64,000 nt of DNA from Apricaphanius iberus (GCA_028564705.1 JAPXFQ010000364.1:372001-436000); one strand, 5' to 3'. Positions 9,961-23,345 are shown, counted from the stretch's first letter. Notes: generated by a model not told the origin, from the letters alone. Numbers and translations are program-made.

Positions 9961-12885
9961 TTTTATCCAGAAGTTGTGGAATAATTAGCTTTAAATCTGT
10001 GTGTGTATAACTTCAGCTCTTGCCAGCATCTGGTGTGAATTTTATGTTATTTAGATAGACATTAAACAGAAAAAACATCACCAATTGAATACTTATTTTA
10101 ACCCTTGTTTAAAGCAAGTTGAAAAATAAATAGAAAAAAGCCTATTCAGTTATCAGAACCTAAATACCCACAGGTTTGTATTTTTCTATTTTTTTCTCTG
10201 TACTTATTCAACCTTCACTGTCTGCCCAGTCTGTTTGCATTTTTGTTGTGATCCTTTGCCTGGGGCTGTCAGGATAGAAGCTACAAATAATCTCTGGAGT
10301 TAGGTGTGTTTTCTCTTCCCCTGCTGCCCTCTGATTATCATGTAGACTAAAGTACGTATTTGTTCTCTTATCTCAGTTGAAGTTTCTTCTCACTAACATA
10401 TATAGAAGGTCAAATTATCCCCTGAGGTTATTAGGTTGAGCACATGTTTATGTGATGATTATCCACTGACTGTTTTCAACCAATGCTCAAAAATGGCTAG
10501 TATGATGTAACTAATTAAAAGGCAAATAGGAGGAATAAAAAGACAGACTCACACATTTTTCTCACCAAATTAAGTGAGGTGGCTTAGTTCCCCTTGACAG
10601 AAACAGAAACAACTTCCTGTGCTGCATGAGTGGCCAATACTAATAAGGCACTCCATTAACTTGGTATATTGCCACAGCTCAGACAGTCAGCCTGCCAGAC
10701 TGACCCTAAAAGGCATAAATCTTTGATCTTTTTTGTTTTTCAGATGGAAAAAAGACAAATTTTCTTGGAGGTGGGAGCGTAGTTCATTCAGCCTTAATTC
10801 CTTTTTTCTCTTTAAAAAGAGTACATAATTTAAATAAATTGTTTCTAGAGTATTAAGGTGATATTGATAGCTACCCTACCTGCAGTGTACCAAAATCCTT
10901 TATTTGAGCTGGGAGAATGAGAAAGGCAATGACAATTTTCTTCTTGAGTAAGACTAGTCATGCAAGAGACATTTTTGAAATATAAAACAGTTCAATCGTC
11001 CAGCCACCTGAGACAGTCACTTGCTGGTGTTATTTTGAAACAACTACAGATAGGATAGTAAGTAATTGCAACGCCTAAGATGACCTTGTCTTTTCAGGGG
11101 AGATAGGAGCATATCTGTATGAGCCAGATAATACAGAGGAAGAACTATTGGTTGGAGAAGGAGTAGAGAGAGCCAGTGATTGTGGTTGTCGAAACTCCAC
11201 AGAGAACAGAATCTGAAAAGAGCTATTTTTTTACCATCACATCTCGTTTGCTGTTACTGCCATATCTACAGCTTGGCAAGGACAGAACGTCACTTGTCTA
11301 TGTAAGAGGGATGCCTTTGCTTTAGTCAGACGGTATGATATAGACATTGGTTCTAGAACTTCAAACTTTTTTTTCTTTAGAAAGATAACTGAATAAAACC
11401 ACCAAAAAAAACCTTATAATGGGTCTCAGCTGACAAGGAACTTCAGGGCATGTAATCTCAGCAGCAACAAGCAGCTAAACAGTATATTAGCACACAGAAG
11501 TAAAATCACGCAATGTCGTATTTTTCTGAATTATTATAACAGAATTGGCCTTATTTAAACATTTCTAAAATGTTCATCATATGGATCTCTCCTCTGACCA
11601 AACAGTAGCTTTGGTATAGAACTTTTGCTTATTCATTGTGCTAACCTCTGCCTACTGTAAGTTTTTTGCAACGCACAACTGCTTTAAGGAACCCCACTTC
11701 AGGAATCACATTTTTTCATTAATTCCTAATAAATCAACTTATTTTATAGTTAAATGACCTAACCATAGACATATAGTCTGGGCTATCAAATCTTGACATG
11801 CACAGTAAAATGGGGAACGTGGCTAAGTCTAGATTTAATTTTATTTCATTACCGCAGGCAGTTTAACTAGAAACATGCACGCTTGGTTTGATTTAAGCAA
11901 ATAATAGTTAAATTTAAGGCTTAGTTTTAATTTCAACCAATCAATAAGGGTTGTAGCTTATTAAGTATAAATACGCACTTGTTTTGTAGACCTCTACCAG
12001 TCCTTTTATTAACTTATTTGCTTTTACGCCAGCAGTTATGGGTTGCCTCAGTGATGAGCAGAATAATCCTCCTTTGTGGTTCAGCAATTAATGTTCCGAT
12101 GTTTACTTTCAAAATATTTAATTACTATGAAACTAATTTATGCTCCTAGTTAAACAAAGTTTAGTCTTAATCATCAGTTAGATACCATTGGGGACAGGAT
12201 TGGACAGGAGGAACAAATGTCAACATTAGAGTGGTTGACACACAACCACAGGTCTGGAAGCCAGCGGTCATATAAAACTGGTATGTGTACAAACTAAATT
12301 GAACTGCTGCTGCTCAGAATAAAAAAAGAAAATAAATGATGGGGATTATGGGGAAGTAGGTGACAACACAGAACAGATGGTAGTATTTATAAGGAGCTGA
12401 AGGTTGTATATCCAAGGTGTAAAAAGAGTATTATACAGATTAAAGTAATGAGCTGAGCTGATGGCCGGAACAGTTGTGTCCCTGAATCATAATGGGGGGC
12501 ACATTATGAAAAGTTTTATAATAAAAAGGCTTTTTATATCAATCTGATGTAATATTCTGGTCAAAATATAATTCAGAATTAGCAGGAGTAAAGGTTTTAA
12601 TCATTCTGTATGTAACTTATCCATGCTATATATTTTACTTAGTCAATCAAATTACTGAAACAAATTAATGTTTCTATAATGTTCTGATTTAATAAATTTG
12701 ACTGCACATACACTATATATGAAAACTCAATCTTTTTTCCACAATTATTTATATTTGCTTAAGGCCAGAATGATGAGACCATTGCTTTCAAGATTTTTTG
12801 AATTCTACATCTGTTTACCTCTTGCGACCCTTTGAGGATACAAGTGTAAAGCTTTGTTAGTTTCTGTGAGATTAATGCAAAAATA
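9961..12885. other. No recognisable gene or element
   Basis: Nearly 3 kb of AT-rich sequence without a coding frame of note. Nothing identifiable was seen on either strand. Confidence 0.5.
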
Positions 12886-13101
12886 TATGAGATAAATGGA
12901 GGCTCACCTTCAAGTTTGAGAACAGAATCCCATCCAAGGAGTACAGAGTGGAAGCATCATGTTGTTTTTCTGCATGAGGGACTGATGTACTCCACCAAAG
13001 TAATTGCATCAGGTGAAAAGAAGATGATGTGCAAATAATGGCAGATCTTAAAACAGTGATCAGGAAGTTGAAGCGTGGATGTGAATATATCTATATATAT
13101 A

Positions 13102-14719
13102 CACTACCGTTCAAAAGTTTGGGGTCACCCAAACAATTTTGTGTTTTCCATGAAAAGTCACACTTATTCACCACCATACGTTGTGAAATTAATAAAAAAT
13201 AGAGTCAAGACATTGACAAGGTTAGAAATAATGATTTTTATTTGAAATAAGATTGTTTTTACATCAAACTTTGCTTTCATCAAAGAATCCTCCATTTGCA
13301 GCAATTACAGCATTGCAGACCTTTGGCATTCTAGCTGTTAATTTGTTGAGGTAATCTGGAGAAATTGCACCCCACGCTTCTAGAAGCAGCTCCCACAATT
13401 TGGATTGGTTGGATGGGCACTTCTTGCGTACCATACGGTCAAGCTGCTCCCACAACAGCTCAACGGGGTTCAAATCTGGTGACTGCGCTGGCCACTCCAT
13501 TACCGATAGAATACCAGCTGCCTGCTTCTTCTCTAAATAGTTCTTGCACAATTTCGAGGTGTGTTTTGGGTCATTGTCCTGTTGTAGGATGAAATTGGCT
13601 CCAATCAAGCGCTGTCCACTGGGTATGGCATGGCGTTGCAAAATGGAGTGATAGCCTTCCTTATTCAGAATCCCTTTTACCCTGTACAAATCTCCCACCT
13701 TACCAGCACCAAAGCAACCCCAGACCATCACATTACCTCCACCATGCTTAACAGATGGCGTCAGGCATTCTTCCAGCATCTTTTCAGTTGTTCTGCGTCT
13801 CACAAACGTTCTTCTTTGTGATCCAAACACCTCAAACTTGGATTCATCCGTCCACAGCACTTTTTTCCAGTCTTCCTCTGTCCAATGTCTGTGTTCTTTT
13901 GCCCATCTTAATCTTTTTCTTTTATTGGCCAGTCTCAGATATGGCTTTTTCTTTGCCACTCTGCCCTGAAGCCCAGAATCCCGCAGCCGCCTCTTCACTG
14001 TAGATGTTGACACTGGTGTTTTGCGGGTACTATTTAATGAAGATGCCAGTTGGGGACCTGTGAGGCGTCTGTTTCTCAAACTAGAGACTCTAATGTACTT
14101 ATCTTCTTGCTCAGTTGTGCAACGCGGCCTCCCACTTCTTTTTCTACTCTGGTTAGAGCCTGTTTGTGCTGTCCTCTGAAGGGAGTAGTACACACCGTTG
14201 TAGGAAATCTTCAATTTCTTAGCAATTTTTCGCATGGAATAGCCTTCATTTCTAAGAACAAGAATAGACTGTCGAGTTTCAGATGAAAGTTCTCTTTTTC
14301 TGGCCATTTTGAGCGTTTAATTGACCCCACAAATGTGATGCTCCAGAAACTCAATCTGCTCAAAGGAAGGTCAGTTTTGTAGCTTCTGTACCGAGCTAAA
14401 CTGTTTTCAGATGTGTGAACATGATTGCACAAGGGTTTTCTAATCATCAATTAGCCTTCTGAGCCAATGAGCAAACACATTGTACCATTAGAACACTGGA
14501 GTGATAGTTGCTGGAAATGGGCCTCTATACACCTATGTAGATATTGCACCAAAAAACAGACATTTGCAGCTAGAATAGTCATTTACCACATTAGCAATGT
14601 ATAGTGTGTGTTTCTTTAAAGTTAACACTAGTTTAAAGTTATCTTCATTGAAAAGTACAGTGTTTTTCCTTCAAAAATAAGGACATTTCAATGTGACCCC
14701 AAACTTTTGAACGGTAGTG
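13102..14719 (-). mobile_element. Complete Tc1-type DNA transposon, DD38E group
   Basis: The element is 1618 bp, bounded by perfect 27-bp terminal inverted repeats (13102-13128 and 14693-14719, starting CACTACCGTTCAAAAG). Each end is followed by TA, the standard Tc1/mariner target duplication (13100-13101 and 14720-14721). It sits in a TA run inside an older Tc1 relic and holds one intact transposase gene on the minus strand. Intact ends plus an intact ORF suggest recent arrival and possible activity. Confidence 0.93.
13264..14307 (-). CDS. Tc1-family transposase, DD38E, full length (347 aa)
   Basis: Cut-and-paste transposase that binds the terminal repeats and moves the element in the nucleus. 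The ATG at 14307 gives MARKRELSSETRQ. Residues about 10-45 form the first helix-turn-helix; RSGRPR at 58-62 is the AT-hook-like GRPR box; a second DNA-binding region covers roughly 65-115; a basic stretch near 119-135 (KKKPYLRLANKRKR) could be a nuclear signal. The catalytic triad is visible as D154 (WTDES), D244 (QQDNDPKH) and E283 (DLNPVELLW). Spacing between the second D and the E is 38 residues, not the 34 of classical Tc1. This matches the spacing described for the DD38E ('Intruder') group of fish Tc1 relatives. No stops or frameshifts; length is typical. Confidence 0.93.
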   Translation of the reverse strand: MARKRELSSETRQSILVLRNEGYSMRKIAKKLKISYNGVYYSLQRTAQTGSNQSRKRSGRPRCTTEQEDKYIRVSSLRNRRLTGPQLASSLNSTRKTPVSTSTVKRRLRDSGLQGRVAKKKPYLRLANKRKRLRWAKEHRHWTEEDWKKVLWTDESKFEVFGSQRRTFVRRRTTEKMLEECLTPSVKHGGGNVMVWGCFGAGKVGDLYRVKGILNKEGYHSILQRHAIPSGQRLIGANFILQQDNDPKHTSKLCKNYLEKKQAAGILSVMEWPAQSPDLNPVELLWEQLDRMVRKKCPSNQSKLWELLLEAWGAISPDYLNKLTARMPKVCNAVIAANGGFFDESKV

Positions 14720-15059
14720 TATATATATATATATGTATATTTTTTTGGGCCAAATGAACTATGACCCCAAGCATGCATCCAAAAAAAGCTACAGTGACTC
14801 AAGGACAACAAATTCAATGTTTTGGTCAGACCATCACAAAGCCCTAATCTCGGTTCCAAAGAAAGTCAGTGGGCAGAGCTGAAACGGTGTATGAAGAAGG
14901 TGGAATAGAAACCTGACTCCGTAACACCACCTTTTTTTTTTTTTTTAATGGTTCAAAATTGGGATACACCATTGTGGGCAGCTTGTGGAAGGAGACCCAA
15001 AACGCTTGCACCAGGTTATACAGTTTAACAGGCAATTACACTAAAACAATGTATTTAAA

Positions 15060-16158
15060 CTTTTTAACTTAAAGAAAAAAATTCTAAAATGTATATATTG
15101 TTCATTATTCAAGCATTATTACCAAAATAGTTTTTAATAATTTTAACTGACATAAAACAGGAAAAGTTCAGCCTTACAGCCAGACAGTGAGGATAATGTT
15201 ATGTCTTATTGTACAGATTAGGACAAGATTTTTGCTTCTACTGTAGAACCCAAGAATGTCAAATTTTAGAACATTTTAATTGTTTTATGGTCTGTACATT
15301 GCTTCCAAACTTACTTTGGTAACCAATACTTATGAATCAGTTGACCTCTTTTTTCCAGCTAACCAGAGTATTACATTTAATTCAAAATTGAGTTTGCTGC
15401 TTTAATTAAACACAAGCACCCACAGTCAAGCATGAAGTGCATCGGCTTCATAAAAACCCGCTTCAGTAGTTAGTGAAAGTCGGCACTCAGTTCCATTCAC
15501 AGTGCAGTCAATCCTATAAGCTAGGAGCTTATTAACAATGAAATGCAATTATAATTCAGAAAAAAGAGATACAACTGCTGTGGAAATTTAGTTTTATTTT
15601 TTTCCGGGTGGACATATGGAGTTCATCGTTGTTCTTCTTCTAAAAAAGCTCAAACAAATAAAAGCATTTAGTTGAGGGCACCAGAATGTCCTTAAAGAAA
15701 GAAAAGATAAGCTTTAATCGTTTTACAGTGAGAGATAGAAATCATATCAGCATTTTGCTTATATCATATTGTTCAGAGCACTTGACCCTGTGTTACATTT
15801 GAAGGTTTGGACAGTTGTCTTTTAGGTAGAACGTTCCTCCCAATCTTTCTTGTTGAATTCATTTTTTATAATAGATTTTTCTTCTTTAGGTCTCCCAGGC
15901 CTTTATGTAGTGAAAAACCAAAAGTTTTTATGTTATTTTGTTTATTTATTTATTTTTATATAACTTATCTGCCCCTTTGTGTGTGTGGCTGTTTGTTTCT
16001 GGCACGGTGTGTTTACATCGGGTTAACTGTCTGACTTTTTGTCCATTAACTGCTGGGATAGTTTCTAGTCCTCTTAAAAGGATTAAACAGGTGCAAAGAA
16101 GAATGGGGGTTTTAATTATAGATAGGGGTCCAAGTTTGACTGAAGATAAGATATCTAC

Positions 16159-16159
<1 letters not shown>
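15060..16159. other. No recognisable gene or element
   Basis: AT-rich; the first few hundred bases (to about 15220, with TTTTAACTGACATAAAACAG near 15141) may be the terminal untranslated part of the Tc1 relic that ends at 15055. Nothing else recognised. Confidence 0.4.

Positions 16160-16212
<53 letters not shown>
16160..16212. repeat. (ATT)n microsatellite
   Basis: About 17 uninterrupted copies of a TTA/ATT trinucleotide. Confidence 0.97.
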
Positions 16213-16213
<1 letters not shown>

Positions 16214-16554
16214 CAAAATCCCTGCAGTAAGGGTTAAGATAGGAAATAAATCCAGTGGCACAACATTATCATAATAACTCATCAGAGCAGTTGTGGGGGA
16301 AAAATAAGTTGCTTAGAACCAAGTTGCCGCAGTTAATTCCCTGGACGGCTGTTTGTATTTTTGCTGGAATGAAACAGATGAAACTGAGAGAGAAATGGGG
16401 ACGGAGGAATAAAGGAAATTAGTAACGTAATCCACAGCAGGATCAGAAGTGCGCGATTGGATTATATGTTGTTGCATCACAGCAAATGAAAGATGTTTGA
16501 GATCAAAGGCAGTGATTTTCATTGGGAGAATTTGGAGATATATTATTAAAGATT

Positions 16555-16923
16555 TGGGCTGCATGGTGGTGCAGTGGTTAGCACTGTTGCCTTGCAGCAA
16601 CAAGGTTGTGGGTTCGTATCCTGGCCCATGTTCTTTCTGCATGGAGTTTGCATGTTCTCCCCGTGCATGCGTGGGTTCCCTCCGGGTACTCTGGCTTCCT
16701 CCCACATTCCAAAAACATGACTGTCAGGTTAATTGATCACTGTAAATTGTCCTTAGGTGTGAGTGTGTGCATGGTTGTTTGTCCTGTTTGTCCTGCCCTG
16801 TGATGGACTGGCGACCTGTCCAGGGTGTACCCCGCCTCTCGCCCGTTGACAGCTGGAGATAGGCACCAGCACCCCTGCGACCCATAAAGGATTAAGCGGT
16901 TAAGAAAATGGATGGATGGATGG
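16555..16923 (+). mobile_element. tRNA-derived SINE with GATG tail, 13-bp target duplication
   Basis: 369 bp. The head begins TGGGCTGCATGGTGGTGCAG and contains a box-B-like GGTTCGTATCC near 16611, so it is pol III/tRNA-derived. The body matches other copies here (29085, 36190, 37225). The tail AGCGGTTAAGAAAATGGATG followed by GATG repeats resembles the end of the RTE LINE at 61876. ATTATTAAAGATT occurs directly on both sides (16542-16554 and 16924-16936), a classic LINE-machinery target duplication. Full length and intact. Confidence 0.9.
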
Positions 16924-17257
16924 ATTATTAAAGATTCAACAAAGCACATGTGTGTGTGTTCCTGTGAGAGAGGGGCCATATTTTATGTCATAACTTGGGA
17001 AATGTAACCTCCCCTATTCAGTGGAGCTGTGTAACCTAACCTAGGCCTTTCATTGTGTCTTTATTTGTTTGATTTCAAGGTAGGGACCTACAATTAAGCC
17101 AATCTTGAAATGGGATCAGGCTGTGACTGACGATAATTACCTGCTGTCTACACCATTAAGAATTTAATGTAATTTCAGATGGACTTTTCTTGCAAGGGGG
17201 TAAAAGGTCCAGATGGTGATGGAGAATATGCAGGGGTAAAGGTTGTGATGTGTTTCT

Positions 17258-17388
<131 letters not shown>

Positions 17389-17389
17389 C

Positions 17390-18420
17390 ATTATCTTAAT
17401 ATAAGCTTAGTTACATTTCAGGGCCTAATTTGGCCTTGTTGTGATGATCTCAGACTGATTTTCAGCAGAACCATCAACAATGTTGATCAGTCATGTGGAA
17501 AAGCTGCTAAGTGTCTCTGACTGGACTAACCACCATTCCCAGCTGTTTCTTATGTTATAAAACCCAGAGTAGGATTCATTCAACAAGAAAACTCCTTGAA
17601 GATTAAAAGCATTCAAGTTAAGCTCAATACGATTTTATAGCTGATTGTATAGATCAGGGCAAAATTGCGGTATAAGGATAAACAAATTCAGTTGATCTTT
17701 AGAATCTGATTGAAAACAGGACACATTTGAAAGAAAATGAAAAAAAGAGGGTTTCTATGATATTCAGGTAGAAAAAAATAATATTACTATCTTCATTTTC
17801 AGACTAAAAGCAGTCTGAAACTAACAGTAAACTATCTACAGAGGTGCAAAAAGTACCGTAATCTTCGGACTGTTAGCCACTACGTTATTCACGTACGTTG
17901 GACCCTGCATCCTCTGCAACGATGCGGCTATTTTATTGATATTTTTAAAGGGCTAATGTTCTCTGGGGGTCACTATAACAGGAACTGAAAATTGTGGCAA
18001 GCGTGTGGAATAATTTTGTAAAAGAGGACACTATTGGTAGCTTTCAGGCACACATCGTCATCATGGAAAATACTAAATGAAATGCATATAGTATAATGCA
18101 GCTTTTCAGTTAAAGGCAATAGAGCTGGTCATTAAAGAAGGAAATCTAGCTGCTTGACATCAGTGAATCGATGGTGAGATGTCCGAGCAGGCAGCGGCGA
18201 GGATTGAGTCTGGGTGAAAAGATGACAAAAGCTTTCAGAGGACATAAAAACACTGACGAGGAAGATGAAAATAGTCACCAATTACTTTTCGGGTAGACTA
18301 AGTTATGTTTTATTTTCTAATCAGGCATGTTGTATTGATGCCGTATTACTGATTTTCAGGAAGAATGAACTAACAACAAAAAAACACCACTTAAATAAAA
18401 AAAGGAAAAAAGTCAATGTT
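17390..18420. other. No recognisable gene or element
   Basis: AT-rich sequence with no motif seen. May include the missing left part of the Tc1 relic that becomes recognisable at 18425. Confidence 0.45.
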
Positions 18421-18424
18421 TCTT

Positions 18425-19561
18425 CAATTCTCTATTGCATTGAGGTCTGGAGACTAGCTAGGCCACTCCAAAACCTTGAAATGCTTTAGCCACTCCTTCG
18501 TTGCCCAGGCGGTGTGTTTGGGATTATTGTCAAGTTAAAAGAACCAGCCACATTTCATCTTAAATACTCTCACTGATGTATCGAATTCTTTTTGCCCAAA
18601 ATCTCACAACACATGAACCCGTTCATCATTTCCTTAATACAAATAAGTTTTCATGTCCCCTCTGCCGAGAAGCTGCCCCAAAGCATAATGTTTCCACCCA
18701 CATGCTTCAGAGTGGGTATGGTGTTCTTGGGATGTAACTCACCATTCATCCCCCTCCAAACACAGTGAGTGGTATTCTTACCAAATAATTCTATATTGTT
18801 CTCATTTGACCACATGACATCCTCCCAATCCTCCTCCAGATCATCCAGATGGTTTCTGGCAAACTTTAGACTGCTTAGCCTCGAGTGTTGCATGATTTTA
18901 ATCCATGACGACGTAATGTGTTATCATTAGTAACCACAGTTGCCGTGTTCCCACCTCTCTTTAAGTCAGTCACCAGTTCCTTCACTGTAGTTCTGGGTTG
19001 TTTTCTCACCCTTCTAAGATCATGTTTAGCCCACGAGGTAAGATCTTGTTCAGAGGCCCAGGTTGAGGGAGATTACTATTCTTTGTATTTTCTTATAATT
19101 GCTGTAACAGCTGATCTCTTCTTCTCACCAAGCTGTTTACCTATTGTAGATTGGCTCATGCCAGTTTTATAGCTGTATAATCTTGTCCCTGGTTTCCTTA
19201 GACAGATTGGAGTCTGACTGTTTAAAGGTGTTGATAAAAGTCTTTTATACAGATAACAAGTTCAGACAGGTGCCAATAAACAGGTGAAGAATAAAGGATA
19301 GAAGAGCGTAACAAAGAAATAAGTTTCTGAAGGCCAGAATTCTTGGTTGTTTATTGGTACTAAACACATTTTTGTTTTTGACCAAATACTTTTTTATGCA
19401 CCATTCTGCAAATAAGTTGTTTGAAAAAGCATACAGTATGATTTTCTGGAATTTGCTAATATTTTGTCTCTCAGTGTTGAAATGTACCTAATGATGAAAC
19501 TTACCAACCTCTCTCTTCTTTTTAGGTGGGACAACTTGAACAATCGGTGGCTGCCCCACTG
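18425..19561 (-). pseudogene. Decayed Tc1 transposon, left end deleted
   Basis: This is the same family as the element at 57492-60481. On the minus strand it encodes fragments such as [20 protein letters not shown] (first catalytic region, D changed to N) and [40 protein letters not shown] at 18441 marks the SPDLNP region. The right end keeps the terminal sequence GGTGGCTG...CCCCACTG but with an internal deletion of about 16 bp. The C-terminal codons and left terminal repeat are missing. The catalytic-site loss and stops make it inactive. Confidence 0.8.
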
Positions 19562-22500
19562 CGCAGTTTGTAGATGTTGATTAATGATCAGAATAGTACC
19601 GAGACTATGATCACAACTATGAAGGAGATCAAAGGTCTCTTTGCAGAGAACAGCATCTAAATAATCTACCCCACCAGGAATGTTACCAAACAGATGCTTA
19701 TTTATCAACGAAGGTACCTTTACACCAGCACTACGGACATTTCTGCAAACAGATTACAGCACCCACACCTGCTCGGGATCCTGAGTTGCAACACTGGCTG
19801 AGGACAAACTTTAGTACCAAATCAATGACAAATTGCACAGAGTCTTTAACGCCGGAACTAAAAGAAAAAAGGTGCTCAGGGAACATGTGGATCACAGTAT
19901 TACAGTGGTACAGAATATGAATGCAAACAAGCAGGTGTGATGCAGCAACATAGTTATGCAAATGTACCTACAAGGCAGTGCAGGTGCTTTAAACCTGGTG
20001 TAAAAAGTGAACCTGCTGGGAGTTTGTCTCAAACTTCCTGAATGAAATAGTCCTTATGAAGCCATACTCAGATTTTAGATTAAATAAAGACTAAAGGAAT
20101 TGGTCACAATTCTGATTGATCCTGAGTTAATCTGGTTGAGGTGGACAGTTTCTGCCAAGCAAACATGTAAAGGAAAGGTGTCCCAAGTTTTTAAGACATT
20201 CTCACTGAGCAAACCCGAGACAGATTTTTAAAAAGATTTTCCTGTTCTTATCTAAATGCATTTAAATGCAAAACTGTAGATCCTGCTGCTGAGCTACATA
20301 GTAGTCCAAAACAAGTACACCCTGATGTGTTATCTTGAGCAACAAACTTAAATTGCTCTTGTGATATCCTCATCTTCAAACCAGAACAAATATGAAGGAC
20401 TGGTTGGTAACCTGTGAGTAGGTGGACATGTTTACAGAAATATTCAGCTTGGGTACCTAATCACAGCTGCCTGGAGTCTGTATATCTTCTTTATTAAAGT
20501 TAATAAATGTTGTTGCTTAGTTTTTCTGTACACATTTTTGGCACTTCTGTACAACACCATGTGAGAATAAAAAGAACTTAACAAAGTAGAAAGCATCTTA
20601 AAAATGAGTGCACCAATGTGTATTTTGTCCACGATAACCTTGTTATTATCTAACTGAAAATAGAAATAAAATTTTAGCACAATAAAGACCATGCTTAATT
20701 AAGCAACAAACAGAAATATGGTGATATCATGAGAAACCTCAAGTCTCATGAGTGCAACAATAACCCAACAGCCTGGTGTCACTTTTCCTGTCCCAGCATG
20801 TGAAGGCAAATAAAAAGAGGCCCGCTGAAAAACTCAAAGGAGAAGGGGGTAAAAGGGATGCAGTGAAGTAAGACCTCCACTGTTATTTCTGCAATTAATC
20901 ATTTTCTCCAAGTGTTTGCACTGTGTGAAAAACAAATGTAAAATTATCCAGACACCACACCAAGTTAAGGGTTACTTGGCTGCAAGCTTATTTTCATGTA
21001 GGCTTGATTGAAATGATTCACAAGGGTATTGGCTGGGTGTGTTATGCTTGATAAATGAGGTTAAGACATAGCAGCTAATTTTCCAAGGGTGAAAAATATT
21101 TGAAGCAGGGACCATAATTTGCCATACAATGAACTATGACTAATATTATAGACAAAATAAATATGGTTTGCTAAACATACTACTTGGCTGGCTATTCCTT
21201 TAAGAAAATAGTTTCACTGATGTAGAAAAACATTAGAATCCAGTTACACTTGTCTTGGAACATATGGCAGATTAAATGCATTCCCTTAATGTCACACCTT
21301 GTGAGATACTTTGTTCTAATTAAAGCACCTTCCATTATTACCTGTGATCATTGTGTGCACATCTGGTATGCCCATGCTGTATATCATATTTCAGCCTATT
21401 TGTGTAATGCAGCGTTTGGCCAGTGATGGTTACTAAGGATTACACTGAGCTGATAGCTCCTGATGTGCTCTGTGACTGTATGGCACACTTCCGTCCTGAA
21501 AAGCCTTTGGTGACTTAAGAAATTCCTTGGGTGAGCACATTTTAAGCACGGGTTTGTTTGGATCTTTGCCACTTTGTGAAAGCCAAACAGGTTTCGGTTG
21601 TGCTTTATACAACAGAATTCCTCTCTGGGGAGTGTATATCCCATAAACAAGAACACACATAGTCCTAAAGGCTTTGTGTCTGCACAGCTTTCACAGTAAT
21701 CACAAACAAGCACTACGCAGGGAAGCTGCACCTTCATAAAGATGAAGATTAGGTGTTCATATGTTGGTGGAGAAAGTGTCATGGTCCCTTTCACTATTTC
21801 ATGGGTGATATTTTATTAATTTGTACTGGTTGTAACAGTAATAGTTGCTACACTGCAACTCAAAAAAGGTGAGGAAAGTTGATTTGCCCTTACACACGAG
21901 AAGTGTTTTATTTTTAAACTGTTACTCTGAGTATTGCTACACCAGCTCTGAACTATGCAGGTGATGACAGCTATACAGAATCTATCTGGCTATTTTTCTT
22001 AGCTGTTTCATGTCACTTGCATTGTGTGAGGTGCGATGCATTAATAATTTCTGTACCAGGTCAGAAATCTGAATTGAAGCTATTCTGTTTTCTTTCTAAA
22101 AATCTAATTTTATCAAATTTTTATTCATATGTTAAGTGACAGTTAAGATCTGTGCATTTACTAAAAGCCACGTGTGGGATAGATGCTTTCTGTGTTTGTA
22201 TGTCTATCAATATCCAAACAATGAACTAAAAGAATAAAAGTAAATTCAATCTCTGTGTTGCTGTTTTAAACAACCTTTCAATAAATGGGTATATAAGTGA
22301 AATAAATTACCTTGAACCTTTCTTGATATACTACAGGATATCCAACAGACACAGCTTTACAGTACATATAAGCCATACAGTACCAACATAGAATTGAGTG
22401 CAATATTTTATAAAAAATATATGTCTTTAATAGTTTTCTCATTTCGTCTTTCACACACTTGCTGTGTATTATACAGACACATTATGAATGGCATTATTTT

Positions 22501-23345
22501 TTAAATTATATTGACATATGTAATATTAAGAACTTATATGACAAAAAATTTGGTTAACAGTTTTATTCATTATCTAGCACACATTTTTCTGTGGAATTGG
22601 ATGGGATTTTATCATTAACTCCTCATACTTTTGAAAGTTAGCTTTTATAACTTGTACTTATTCATATAGGGCTCTCTATTTCTCTGTCTCTCTCTCTTTA
22701 TATATATATATATATATATTTGTAAGTTACAAATGCACATATCAAGCATACGTATCTTTGACAATGCTTTCTTTACACAAACAATTTCTCTGTTTACAAC
22801 ATCTAGGTTTAGAAATGTAATTTTTTCTTTGTACATATACCTGACATTTTTTTAAATAAAAATAAATCTTTAAACATTTACCTTCCTCTGAAAAGCACAA
22901 TGTATGAATATTTTCTTGAACTAATTCAAAAAAATTGACTCCCTGTGCTGACACATGTCTATTTTTATACCAGTGCAAAAGTATTACAAAAACTTGTAAA
23001 ACAGTTTTTACAATATCTACAAATAAACTCTGTTATTTACAAAGAAACTTCATAATCTTTGCTTTGCTAAAATGCCATTATTACTTACTTGCCATAAATT
23101 TTCTCATCTGTCAAATTTAAATTAATTGAAAAGAATCATTAGTACAATGCATCATGTAGTGAAAAAAAAAAATAAAAACTCTATTTCCAAACTTTGCCCC
23201 TTTCCACCTGGGTGTATTGCAGTAAAAACACTAAAGTGATCAAAGTAACAACAGCAACTTCATGTAAGATCTTTACTTCTTACAGTTATATTTGTAAACA
23301 TTCACGTAAACAATGGTACTTTTTGGATATCCACAAAACTGATCA
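19562..23345. other. Intergenic sequence; right part likely 3' untranslated region of pcdh20
   Basis: No coding frame is supported. The part nearest the gene (roughly 22000-23345) would be its 3' UTR; a possible minus-strand polyadenylation hexamer AATAAA lies at 22562-22567. A short (TA)n run sits at about 22699-22720. The true 3' end cannot be set from sequence alone. Confidence 0.4.

Larger units (their letters stand above)
12890..15055 (+). pseudogene. Old Tc1-like transposase relic, split by a younger transposon
   Basis: The left half (12910-13090) matches the middle of a Sleeping Beauty-type Tc1 gene: GTGGAAGCATCATGTTG, then GAGGGACTGATG, then CAGGAAGTTGAAGC. The right half (14760-15040) matches the next part: ATGACCCCAAGCATGCATCC (the N-D-P-K-H segment), CCATCACAAAGCCCTAATCT (Q-S-P-D), AGCTTGTGGAAGGAGACCC. 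The two halves join in order once the element at 13102-14719 is removed. Numerous stops, so inactive. It was in place and decaying before the second insertion. Confidence 0.8.

Noticed and set aside
21396..21794. 132-codon minus-strand frame as a gene
   Set aside because: No recognisable motif, overlapping competing frames on the same strand, and no promoter or splice context.
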